From IMG/VR virus record IMGVR_UViG_3300031339_000012, positions 1-46,908 of that record: a stretch of 46,908 nt of DNA; one strand, given 5' to 3'. The notes below the pieces were generated by a model. The model searched no databases and had not been told where the DNA came from. It worked only from the letters and a program-made list of their open reading frames with translations. Positions 1 to 6,613 of the stretch are shown here, piece after piece (the first letter of the stretch is position 1; the number at the start of each line of letters is the position of its first letter). This DNA is from a virus. Made by a program: the position numbers and the translations under genes.

Positions 1-229
1 CACCTTTGCAGAATAGTTCACCAATCTGTTCTAACTGTTTACTCTTGTAAACATTGGTTCCGCCAAAGTTAAGGAACGCCCCAGGCGTTGTAGCCTGAGG
101 GGTTTCTCCTCCTGAGATAACGACAATTTCTTCCATTGTAGCTTGACGCAGTTGCGTGGGTAAGTGGTCTTTCCACTCACCTGTGTATCGAGTAGATACA
201 CTTTCAACATCTACAATGTATACAGTCAT
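1..229 (-). CDS. Probable glycosyltransferase-like protein, N-terminal part only
   Basis: The gene runs off the left edge; only its first 76 codons are present. They read from MTVYIVDVE through a conserved ISGGETPQATTPGAFLNFGG stretch. From memory of marine T4-like phage genomes, this N-terminus belongs to a conserved protein family with a glycosyltransferase-like body, but the diagnostic part lies outside the window. The ATG overlaps the TAA of the upstream gene (TAATG), so translation is probably coupled. A role in DNA or surface glycosylation is inference only. Confidence 0.5.
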   Translation of the reverse strand, partial: MTVYIVDVESVSTRYTGEWKDHLPTQLRQATMEEIVVISGGETPQATTPGAFLNFGGTNVYKSKQLEQIGELFCKG

Positions 230-420
230 TAGCCTCTCCGAAAGTTTCCGCGGGCTTTTGCTCGCAACCAGCCTTGATATTTCTGATACTGCTGCCATAC
301 TGGCGACTGTCCCCGATACAGATCCGCTTCGTCGTATACTTTGCCTTCTAGGCAACAAAAGTTGCGGTACGCATCTAGGTCGTTAAAGATCTTGTTTACA
401 GTAGGGTTTTTAATAGCCAT
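229..420 (-). CDS. Small conserved phage protein (63 aa)
   Basis: The protein starts MAIKNPTVNKIFNDLDAYRN and has a patterned acidic and aromatic middle followed by a basic tail. I chose the ATG at 420 because AAGGAA lies just upstream at a good distance; a longer reading to 498 would overlap the neighbouring gene by 56 nt and has no such site. Similar small proteins occur in marine T4-like phages without a known function. It is translationally coupled to the next gene by a TAATG overlap. Confidence 0.75.
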   Translation of the reverse strand: MAIKNPTVNKIFNDLDAYRNFCCLEGKVYDEADLYRGQSPVWQQYQKYQGWLRAKARGNFRRG

Positions 421-442
421 GTTATAGTATTCCTTGAAAATT

Positions 443-832
443 TTAGTTGGTTGATTGGTTTGGGTAAAAGTTTGAACAGCCGTTTTCTTTATCTTCACTT
501 ACATCAATCTCAACAAAACGGTTAGGGTATTGAGTTGATATCTCTGCGTAAAGCCCGTCAGCGAGCATTTCGCAAGATTTGTTATCAAGTGCTAGTGTAC
601 CGTACTCAAAAAGCCGTTCACACCAGCGCTTAAATTGTATAAATTCAATGTCGCGATCGTCGTGGAATACTTCAATACGAACGCGAAAGTGAAACGTGTG
701 TCTGTGGAGGTAACCTAAGAATGATACATCGTCCCATCCGCCTGTTGCTAGTTTAGGGTCAGTGTCAGCGCCTGGGTACTTATGTACGCCTTCTTTCTGA
801 AATGTAACCCAGATACTTTTAGAGTTCTTCAC
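443..832 (-). CDS. Conserved hypothetical protein, possible T-fold (QueD-like) relative
   Basis: 129 aa with a GTG start, preceded by AAGGAG seven bases upstream. Conserved-looking stretches are DVSFLGYLHRHTFHFRVRIEV, split here as SFLGYLHRHTFHF and RVRIEVFHDDRDIEF, and later LDNKSCEMLAD and VSEDKENG. The pattern of paired histidines, alternating hydrophobic strand, D/E-F-x-x-F-K and a late Glu-Asn recalls 6-pyruvoyl-tetrahydropterin synthase/QueD T-folds, but the canonical zinc and cysteine residues cannot be assigned. This is a weak resemblance, mentioned because a TGT/DpdA-like gene lies 1 kb away. The family is common in marine T4-like phages and uncharacterised. Confidence 0.7.
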   Translation of the reverse strand: MKNSKSIWVTFQKEGVHKYPGADTDPKLATGGWDDVSFLGYLHRHTFHFRVRIEVFHDDRDIEFIQFKRWCERLFEYGTLALDNKSCEMLADGLYAEISTQYPNRFVEIDVSEDKENGCSNFYPNQSTN

Positions 833-1049
833 TATTTCTCCTTGGCTTTTGAATTTCGTTAATCTTTAAAGGAGCAGTTTGTCTTTCGGCTACTGTGTTA
901 ATTCGTTTGTGATAATCTCCAGTTGCGTAATGTACGTCTTCACCAGTTAACACTGCATTAATGCCAGCAGCCTGTAATGCATCTTTGACTAGCATTGCAA
1001 TAGCTGTTTTTCCAGTGCCTACACTACCTACAACGTTAATTTCTAGCAT
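819..1049 (-). CDS. Small P-loop NTPase-like protein
   Basis: 76 aa. The N-terminus MLEINVVGSVGTGKTAIAML holds a clean Walker A motif (GSVGTGKT, residues 8-15) after a beta strand, typical of adenylate-kinase-like or AAA P-loop folds. The protein is far too short for a full NTPase: no Walker B or sensor region follows. It may bind nucleotide without catalysing a known reaction. It is the first gene after the promoter at 1079-1107 and overlaps the next gene by 14 nt. Confidence 0.75.
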   Translation of the reverse strand: MLEINVVGSVGTGKTAIAMLVKDALQAAGINAVLTGEDVHYATGDYHKRINTVAERQTAPLKINEIQKPRRNSEEL

Positions 1050-1078
1050 CTAATGTTCCTTTTAGTTTCTATACTGTA

Positions 1079-1107
1079 AGTATATGATTACTTTACGATT
1101 TTGTCAA
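1079..1107 (-). promoter_or_regulatory. Sigma70-type early promoter
   Basis: Read on the minus strand: TTGACA at 1107-1102, a 17-nt spacer, then TATACT at 1084-1079. It sits about 30 nt upstream of the P-loop gene at 1049, partly inside the 3' end of the previous gene. Five of six bases match at -10 and six of six at -35. Confidence 0.75.
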
Positions 1108-1606
1108 GTGAATACTTGTTCCAATCTGTAAATTTCTCACGGTCTAAAAGATCATGCAGACTGTGACACCACACGCCGGGATTAGTTGCGTTGAAGTCAC
1201 GATCGTCAATTTTGATCATAGTGTTGTAATTCCACTGCTTAACGTAGGGTAGCGGAATACGGATTTGTGGGATAAAGTTATTGTATTCTACTAGTTCGCT
1301 TTCGAGAAAGTCTTCAGCGAGTGTAACATCAATGTCTAAGCTACACAGGAAGTCCTGTTTAAGAAAAGTTTTGATCATCTCATCCCATTCGAACCAGTCA
1401 TCATCACTGTCTATTTTAAAACTGTGATTGGCTCCAAAGAAGATGTGAGTACACTCTTCTTCGTCTGCGATTGCTCGTATCTCGTTTACGTCCTGAAGAC
1501 CAGTAACAAACAGGGTGCGCATTCCGAGCGCAGGGGTCTTTTCGACCTCTGTGCCCACAAAGAACGTTACTCCTGATGCTGTTTCTCCTTCATAGTCACG
1601 CTTCAT
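1088..1606 (-). CDS. Conserved marine T4-like phage protein, unknown function
   Basis: 172 aa starting MKRDYEGETASGVTFFVGTE. I recognise the opening (variants of MKRDxxGExASGVTFFVGTEVExTPAxGMxTLFV) as widely conserved in marine T4-like phages, but no function is known to me. The protein is acidic with no membrane segments. The middle (HIFFGANHSF, then SDDDWFEWDEMI) suggests a globular alpha/beta protein. Its 5' end overlaps the 3' end of the upstream 65-aa gene by 11 nt. The 3' end carries the early promoter of the next gene. Confidence 0.75.
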   Translation of the reverse strand: MKRDYEGETASGVTFFVGTEVEKTPALGMRTLFVTGLQDVNEIRAIADEEECTHIFFGANHSFKIDSDDDWFEWDEMIKTFLKQDFLCSLDIDVTLAEDFLESELVEYNNFIPQIRIPLPYVKQWNYNTMIKIDDRDFNATNPGVWCHSLHDLLDREKFTDWNKYSLDKIVK

Positions 1607-1793
1607 GTTGTGCCTTTAGTGTTTTGTTAAGTCGGTGGATTTTGTCTTTGTACCATAGTTTGATGGTTTTTAAACGATTAATTTCGTAGTTCGAAGCATA
1701 CTCAGTATAGCGCCGTTTAACTAGCGTGTCAACCTTGTTGTGTTGAAATTTAAGTTCTTCTAGTCGATTTGACTCTTTGCTAGGATTGTTCAT
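1596..1793 (-). CDS. Small coiled-coil protein, DUF465-like
   Basis: 65 aa and highly charged. The order of features, L-x3-H-x3-D then NYEINRLKTIKLWYKDKIHRL, resembles the short helical hairpin of the DUF465/YdcH family, in which basic helices alternate with leucines. The function of that family is not established. It overlaps the end of the DpdA-like gene by 14 nt and the next gene by 11 nt, so it is part of a tightly packed operon. Confidence 0.65.
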   Translation of the reverse strand: MNNPSKESNRLEELKFQHNKVDTLVKRRYTEYASNYEINRLKTIKLWYKDKIHRLNKTLKAQHEA

Positions 1794-3309
1794 CTTCTAG
1801 AATCTCCAAGTTATGTTCTGCATCTTCTGCAAACTCGTCATCTTTTTGTGACGAAGAGTCGAACAAGCTATCAAAATAAGTGCTAGCGTTTACTGTCTTT
1901 TTGCCGACTGCGCCGCGTGTTCCCGGAATAGACATCCAAAAACGACTATGCTGGTCTATTATCTCTAGCGCATCTTCTCGAGTCGTCTGTGCAAAGATTT
2001 CATCTACTACATCACGAAAGAACTTTTGATCAAACTGTTCTTCTACTAGCATCTTAGGCACAATACCGTTGTCGTACTGTCTGTTTGCTTCTTGGACAGC
2101 GTTGATATGACTCCATACGTTGTGCCCCATCTGAATAGCATAGCTAAACGAATCCCAGCTGGTCTTTCCTTCTTTGCCGATCTTATTTAGATCACCTGGT
2201 GCATAGATACAAACGTCTGATACTTTCAATTCTTCTGTAAGAGGGCTGTCTGTAAAGTTCTTAAAGATACCGTCAGTTAACACTGCATCACGGAACAATC
2301 GTTGGTCCGTAGAATACTTCTTATTGTCTATGCTGGGCTGCATTCTATAGACCCACTTCTTGCGATCTGGTGTTTCTGTTTGAATGTAAATCTGTCCATT
2401 TGCTGTAGCAAGGAACGGCGATGCACAATCAAACGTGACCATAAAGTTTGGGTTATGATACTTGCGAACAGCACGTTGTATGTCGGTTAGCAGCGTTGCC
2501 CACTCTAGCTTGCTTGTACCAAGAAAGTGCATTACGTCATGTATGCCTTGTTCTAATAAGCCGTCGAATCGCAGCGTAACAAGCCGTTTAAGCACGAGAT
2601 GTACATCACACATGTTTTGCCCACCCATACTCCATCCATTGAAATGGTTGTCTGGATACACAGTTGGATCACAGTAGTCTTTCATCTGCTCGTACCAATC
2701 TTCTGCGTCTGCGTGATTCTCACCTTGCAATACGTTAAGAAACTTGCAAGCACCTGTTCTGTGCTTGAGCCAGTAGTCATTGTTGATGCGAGTAGCTGCT
2801 ACTGCTTCACCATAGGTACTAATACCTGTTGCCTTCGCTCCTTCTGGGCTACGTGCTACCCACGCAGGGATATCAAGGATCATACCGTAGTCCATGTATG
2901 CGTCCATCCAGCGCAATACACCGTCTCGCTTCTTCTGCGCCTTAGGACATTTAGGATCTTTCCAGTCACCTTCCCATACACCTTTACCAATTTGGAAACC
3001 GCCGCTGTCACCTAGCATCCAAGAATTTTCACGATCGCGATTGCGGATCATATCCTCTTTAGGCGAATGTTTGTTAATGTCAAGCTCTGCGTGTCCTGCG
3101 GAATACAGACTCCATTTATACTGAAACTGCCCTTCTGCGGGATTTAGATAGTTAAGGCTTTCAATGCCGTGATTAAAGTTGCTAGGAATGCGTGACGTTA
3201 AAACATATTCACCATATCGTTGCTTGCCTACATAAGTGGCGTAAAAGCCACTAAGTGCTGGTAGGAAAAAGGCATAATCTTTTTGTTCTGCGGTTAAGTT
3301 ACGATTCAT
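1780..3309 (-). CDS. dpdA-like: TGT/DpdA-like guanine base-exchange enzyme
   Basis: 509 aa. Visible motifs fit the tRNA-guanine transglycosylase superfamily in the right order: GDSGGFQ at about 100-106 (D101, the substrate-binding Asp position), NVLQGE at 192-197 (TGT VQG loop), SMGGQ at 227-231 (TGT GGLAVGE loop), HFLG at 261-264, and TFDCASP at 292-298, whose D294 corresponds to the TGT nucleophile Asp in FDCV-P. The C-terminal CxCxxC-H zinc site of bacterial TGT is not visible. Phage relatives of this kind (DpdA) insert 7-deazaguanines into DNA to evade restriction; tRNA modification is the alternative. No preQ0 synthesis genes are in the window, so the base would have to come from the host or from genes elsewhere. 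It overlaps the upstream gene by ATGA. Confidence 0.75.
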   Translation of the reverse strand: MNRNLTAEQKDYAFFLPALSGFYATYVGKQRYGEYVLTSRIPSNFNHGIESLNYLNPAEGQFQYKWSLYSAGHAELDINKHSPKEDMIRNRDRENSWMLGDSGGFQIGKGVWEGDWKDPKCPKAQKKRDGVLRWMDAYMDYGMILDIPAWVARSPEGAKATGISTYGEAVAATRINNDYWLKHRTGACKFLNVLQGENHADAEDWYEQMKDYCDPTVYPDNHFNGWSMGGQNMCDVHLVLKRLVTLRFDGLLEQGIHDVMHFLGTSKLEWATLLTDIQRAVRKYHNPNFMVTFDCASPFLATANGQIYIQTETPDRKKWVYRMQPSIDNKKYSTDQRLFRDAVLTDGIFKNFTDSPLTEELKVSDVCIYAPGDLNKIGKEGKTSWDSFSYAIQMGHNVWSHINAVQEANRQYDNGIVPKMLVEEQFDQKFFRDVVDEIFAQTTREDALEIIDQHSRFWMSIPGTRGAVGKKTVNASTYFDSLFDSSSQKDDEFAEDAEHNLEILEDEQS

Positions 3310-3701
3310 GGCTTTCCTTCTTTGCTGTTAATTATATCGCTAAACGTGTTGTACAATGAGCTATTCTTAGGAACAGCGTAGTTTGTGGTGCTGTATTTGT
3401 AGGGGTTGCCTCCGCCACCACCGTACCAATCTAGCCCGCTCCCGCCTATGTGTTGATTAGACCGTATTGCGTTCTTCATAGTCAACTCCATATCCGCCAT
3501 ACGTTTTTCGAGAACACTCACTCTGTCAAACACGCTAACTAATCCGTCAGTGCATCGCACTCCTAGCTCTTCTGCTTCGGCAATACTAGCTATTAACATA
3601 AAGTTACGCAGTGCCTTTTTAACACTTGGGTTATTTGACGCTATTGCAGCGTCAAATAACTTTGCGAATTGATATAGATCTACTTCGTCGTCTTCGCTCA
3701 T
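3306..3701 (-). CDS. Conserved phage protein with coiled coil and Gly-rich tail
   Basis: 131 aa. The acidic N-terminus (MSEDDEVDLYQFAKLFDAAI) leads into a helical section with NPSVKKALRNFMLIA, then a predicted coiled coil (about 58-80). A flexible Gly-rich stretch GGSGLDWYGGGGG at about 86-98 follows. It is related by eye to conserved proteins next to gp45 in marine T4-like phages. No function is known. It sits between the sliding clamp and the DpdA-like gene, overlapping the latter by 4 nt. Confidence 0.7.
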   Translation of the reverse strand: MSEDDEVDLYQFAKLFDAAIASNNPSVKKALRNFMLIASIAEAEELGVRCTDGLVSVFDRVSVLEKRMADMELTMKNAIRSNQHIGGSGLDWYGGGGGNPYKYSTTNYAVPKNSSLYNTFSDIINSKEGKP

Positions 3702-3713
3702 ATTAACCTCAAA

Positions 3714-4442
3714 TTACTTAGACTGTGCTGGTAAGATGTAATCGTACTTGGCCATACCACTGTCTACTGTAATCATCATAGCACCTTGGTCCGAAATGCT
3801 CATAGTAAGCTCCCCGTCTAGGTTCAGGATGCTTTGAATCTGCGCCACCGGCCAGCTCCATGTGTGTTTAAGTGTACCTTCTACACCGTGCTGAAAAACA
3901 AACTCGCCGGCGTGTGTGCTTGCGTCACCGAAGCTAAACACCAGATTGCCGCCTTTAGTTTTTACATTAAAGATAATTTCTTCAGAATGTGCCGCGCTCA
4001 TTAACTTCATACGTGCAATAGAAGCCATAGTAGGTTCTACTTGAATATTCCAAGCTGCACCTTTAAACTTAACAGTCTTAAGCCTTTCTTCAACTACGTT
4101 TTGCGAGATAAAGCGATAGTCGTTTTCAAAGTCGCCTGCTGCATTTTCAAAGTGAACGTATGTAGGAACATCAGTACCGTCCTTCTGCTTGGACACTACT
4201 TCAATCTTAGCGTTGTCTTTGTATTCGGGATTCTTCAAGTGAAGGTTCAGCTTGTCCAAGTTAGTCATGCCAAACGTGCCGTGGAATTGTGGCACAGGAG
4301 TGTGAGTAGTTGCACTCATTATCACACTGCGGTCTTCTGCCATTGAATCAATCTGAGTACCTTCGTCATTGGTTATTTTAATAATTGTTAGGAAGCCCAG
4401 TGCGTGGGTATGTGCTACTACGTCTTGCAAAATATCTTTCAT
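3714..4442 (-). CDS. 45: Sliding clamp, DNA polymerase accessory protein gp45
   Basis: 242 aa, against 228 in T4 gp45. It is recognised by its overall pattern: the MKDILQDVVAHTHALGFL start, a conserved centre around FHGTFGMTNLDKLN and a YDYILPAQ end. Gp45 forms a trimeric ring on DNA that tethers the polymerase and, in T4, also activates late transcription together with gp33/gp55. The polymerase C-terminal half in this window ends in NSLFDF, a good partner peptide for the clamp. The gene follows its own early promoter (4476-4504). The clamp loader subunit gp44 is about 23 kb away, unlike the T4 45-44-62 order. Confidence 0.9.
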   Translation of the reverse strand: MKDILQDVVAHTHALGFLTIIKITNDEGTQIDSMAEDRSVIMSATTHTPVPQFHGTFGMTNLDKLNLHLKNPEYKDNAKIEVVSKQKDGTDVPTYVHFENAAGDFENDYRFISQNVVEERLKTVKFKGAAWNIQVEPTMASIARMKLMSAAHSEEIIFNVKTKGGNLVFSFGDASTHAGEFVFQHGVEGTLKHTWSWPVAQIQSILNLDGELTMSISDQGAMMITVDSGMAKYDYILPAQSK

Positions 4443-4475
4443 TTGTGATCCTCTTAGTTTAATTTCACTCTATAC

Positions 4476-4504
4476 AGTGTATGCTCTAACTTGCTGACTG
4501 TCAA
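4476..4504 (-). promoter_or_regulatory. Sigma70-type early promoter of gp45
   Basis: Minus strand: TTGACA at 4504-4499, 17-nt spacer, TACACT at 4481-4476, about 34 nt upstream of the gp45 start. The same hexamer and spacing pattern recurs at 1079, 9800, 27921 and 31923. Confidence 0.7.
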
Positions 4505-4533
4505 CAAGTTTATGCATGTATTTAGGTTTAGTT

Positions 4534-5607
4534 TCAGAAGTCAAAGAGACTATTGAATGTAGTTGTTTGCTTAGTGCTTTCTAAGTCGTAGTCTAGTACT
4601 CCTATAAGGTTGCCTAGTTTATTGTCAATAATAGTTTCTGCCATTGCGTCATCGTCAAACGGCAGCTCTTTAAACCAGTCTGGCAAACGAAGTTCGTCAG
4701 TAGGATAAGCAACTGATGTATATCCTAGTGGGTTTGGTTTAAGCTTGCAAACAATGCACTTCATTCCGTCTACTGCTTCTTGTGAATATCGATCACTGTG
4801 CATACGCTTGAGAGTATTCCAATTTATTGCTGCTCTAACGTGGCCTGGCATATTAGCCTTGCCTTGCTTTTCTTCAAGGTGTTGATAATGGCCTAGCTTA
4901 TTCACACGCTTAGGGGTACCTTTCTCCCAGCCAGGTCTGTCAATAAATTCCTTGCGGAACGTGGAGATTCGATCGAGTACTATTTCTCGATCAACGTTGG
5001 TCAACACCATAAGTAGTATTTCTTTCAAAAAGTCTTGCATATACACAGGTGTATCGCTGCGACGAAGGTCTAATCCCATTGCTTTGACTTTGCCTTCTGC
5101 TCCGTCTACATCTTTGCGCTTTCCTTCGTCATCATACACTAGTGCAGCGTAGCGTTTCTTAGTAATAAACAACCCCGAACTAGCAACAATTTCCCGGCCT
5201 GCCTTGATAACTTCTGCTCTTGACTTAGCACAATGAAACGCTTTTGCTGCAAAGTCTATAAACGTTGTGTCTACTTGTGCACTAATTTGATCATACAACG
5301 AAACAATACTGTCTTTGTCCCAAGGTATAGTTCCTTCCTTAATGTCTTTTTTAAGCGTAGGATACGCACTAAAGTAGACCGAATTGTGTATTAAGATATT
5401 GTTAGCAAAAAACCAAGGGTGGTTTTTATTTTTCATTCCTATGTCATATACATAATCATTTGCTTTTTTTATTTTAGTTACCCTAGCAACTTTTCCTCGA
5501 GTAACAGAAACCTTTTTGCTTCCTAATAATTTCAGGAATGCATCTGTGTATTCTTTTACTTGCTCTATTGAAGATGCGTTTAAAATATTAGTAAATTCTT
5601 TTTTCAT
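4534..5607 (-). CDS. 43: DNA polymerase gp43, C-terminal half, fused to the C-part of a split intein
   Basis: 357 aa. Residues 1-75 are intein C-part: a 30-odd residue extension, then block F (VYDIGMKNKNHPWFFANN) and block G ending ILIHN, with penultimate His and terminal Asn for cyclisation. Residue 76 is Ser, the +1 nucleophile, which begins the extein SVYFSAYPTL. The 282-residue extein contains the remaining palm and the thumb of a family B polymerase: KKRYAALVYDDEGKRKDVDG, then KAMGLDLRRSDTP as in T4 gp43. The end NSLFDF matches the T4 gp43 clamp-binding tail. The ATG overlaps the stop of the endonuclease gene (ATGA). Active polymerase requires trans-splicing with the product of 6614-8809. 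Confidence 0.92.
   Translation of the reverse strand: MKKEFTNILNASSIEQVKEYTDAFLKLLGSKKVSVTRGKVARVTKIKKANDYVYDIGMKNKNHPWFFANNILIHNSVYFSAYPTLKKDIKEGTIPWDKDSIVSLYDQISAQVDTTFIDFAAKAFHCAKSRAEVIKAGREIVASSGLFITKKRYAALVYDDEGKRKDVDGAEGKVKAMGLDLRRSDTPVYMQDFLKEILLMVLTNVDREIVLDRISTFRKEFIDRPGWEKGTPKRVNKLGHYQHLEEKQGKANMPGHVRAAINWNTLKRMHSDRYSQEAVDGMKCIVCKLKPNPLGYTSVAYPTDELRLPDWFKELPFDDDAMAETIIDNKLGNLIGVLDYDLESTKQTTTFNSLFDF
5383..5607 (-). other. Split intein C-part (IntC) coding segment
   Basis: 75 codons from the ATG to the Asn before the extein Ser. Blocks F and G are intact (H-P-W-F-F-A-N-N and I-L-I-H-N). Typical phage IntC fragments such as those of gp41 or NrdJ have about 35-45 residues; here about 32 extra residues precede the recognisable part, possibly for association with IntN. 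Confidence 0.88.
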
Positions 5608-6557
5608 TCATTCCACCATTTTAGGATTTGATTTTCGACTGCCTGTCTATTGTTAAAGTAATCGCTTTCCCATATAACCAATACACTAAATCCTCTTTTC
5701 TTAGCTTCATTAAGTTTAATAGCATCTCTCTGCCAAACCTCCAGTGCACTAACACCAGACTGCTTTATAATAAAGTCTGAAGAATATTTGTTAGGATTAC
5801 AATGCCAGTAGTCTCCATTATACTCTATAATCTTTTTCTTTTCATAATCTGTAACATCATAAAATAACGGAGCACTTAATTCATGAGACCAAATACAGTA
5901 CTGTTTAGTTTCATTAGTATACACTAGTTTTCCTAGTATGCGTTCTAAATTTTCTACAAACTGTTTTTCAGACTTTGAGGTATATCTATTTTTATATCGG
6001 TCTGCTAATTTAAGTTCAGCTTGTTCTTTAGAGAGGTTATACTTTTCTTGTACAAATTCGATGTTAGAAGATTTTCCTCGATCTTTACAATATTGGTTCC
6101 ATTTTAACTCACCCAGCTCACCGTATTGTTGAATAAAGTAGGATAAACTATTAGTATACCGCTGTCTCTCAATGTATTCTTCCCAGTAGATTATGCCTTT
6201 CTCTTCCCCATGACGTGTTATCATATTCTGCAACGTGCAAGATCTGCTTTCATTGTACTCATCAAACTGTTCTCGAGTCATGCCATGCTTCTTTAGCTTG
6301 TACTCAAAGGTATTACTAGCGGCCTGTTTAGCAACATAGCTGTTCCATCGAGAGCTGCCGTCTTCAACTCCATATTTTTTTATCAAGTTATTTTTAGTAA
6401 TTGCAGTATTCTTTGCTAACTCATTGTCAACCAGAAGTGCGCTAGGATACACCTTTTTGTATTCTCTTCCGTTAGAGAATCTGCCAGTACACTTGTACTT
6501 AAAGTGGGTCCATTGTAACCTACTAGCTTCAAACCCACATTCTAAACACTTAGGCAT
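5604..6557 (-). CDS. Vsr-like (EDxHD-type) homing endonuclease
   Basis: 317 aa from the ATG at 6557, chosen because GGAG lies eight bases upstream; a longer reading to 6590 would start inside the hairpin. The N-terminus has a zinc-finger-like CLECGF...H...C pattern (C4, C7, H18, C23). Residues 60-165 carry about three repeats of the form (Y/H)G-E-x-G-x3-W-x2-Y, probably DNA-binding. The C-terminal domain (about 195-317) has the very-short-patch-repair endonuclease fold signature: D234, IIEYNGDYWHCNP (243-255), W275 with D278, and VLVIWESD (292-299), parallel to Vsr VDGCFWH and RIWE. Such enzymes cut intein-free alleles so that the insertion is copied. It lies between the two polymerase genes and overlaps the second by 4 nt. 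Confidence 0.88.
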   Translation of the reverse strand: MPKCLECGFEASRLQWTHFKYKCTGRFSNGREYKKVYPSALLVDNELAKNTAITKNNLIKKYGVEDGSSRWNSYVAKQAASNTFEYKLKKHGMTREQFDEYNESRSCTLQNMITRHGEEKGIIYWEEYIERQRYTNSLSYFIQQYGELGELKWNQYCKDRGKSSNIEFVQEKYNLSKEQAELKLADRYKNRYTSKSEKQFVENLERILGKLVYTNETKQYCIWSHELSAPLFYDVTDYEKKKIIEYNGDYWHCNPNKYSSDFIIKQSGVSALEVWQRDAIKLNEAKKRGFSVLVIWESDYFNNRQAVENQILKWWNE

Positions 6558-6570
6558 AACAATTCTCCAA

Positions 6571-6600
6571 TAGTTGTACGGCAATAGCACCGTACAACTA
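6571..6600 (-). promoter_or_regulatory. Hairpin in the endonuclease leader
   Basis: A perfect 11-bp inverted repeat (TAGTTGTACGG at 6571-6581 and its complement at 6590-6600) with an 8-nt loop. Its base lies 2 nt before the GGAG ribosome binding site of the endonuclease gene. Read-through transcripts from the upstream polymerase gene would fold it next to the start region. Confidence 0.75.
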
Positions 6601-6606
6601 TTTATC
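6599..6606 (-). promoter_or_regulatory. T4-type late promoter of the endonuclease gene
   Basis: GATAAATA on the minus strand, one base from the T4 late consensus TATAAATA. Initiation six or seven bases downstream would fall inside the left arm of the hairpin at 6590-6600, so late transcripts would not form it. Confidence 0.6.
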
Positions 6607-6613
6607 CTATCTT

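Noticed and set aside
2599-3015. 138-codon plus-strand open frame opposite the DpdA-like gene
   Set aside because: Cys/Ser-rich low-quality composition, no ribosome site, and it lies wholly antisense to a gene with conserved motifs.
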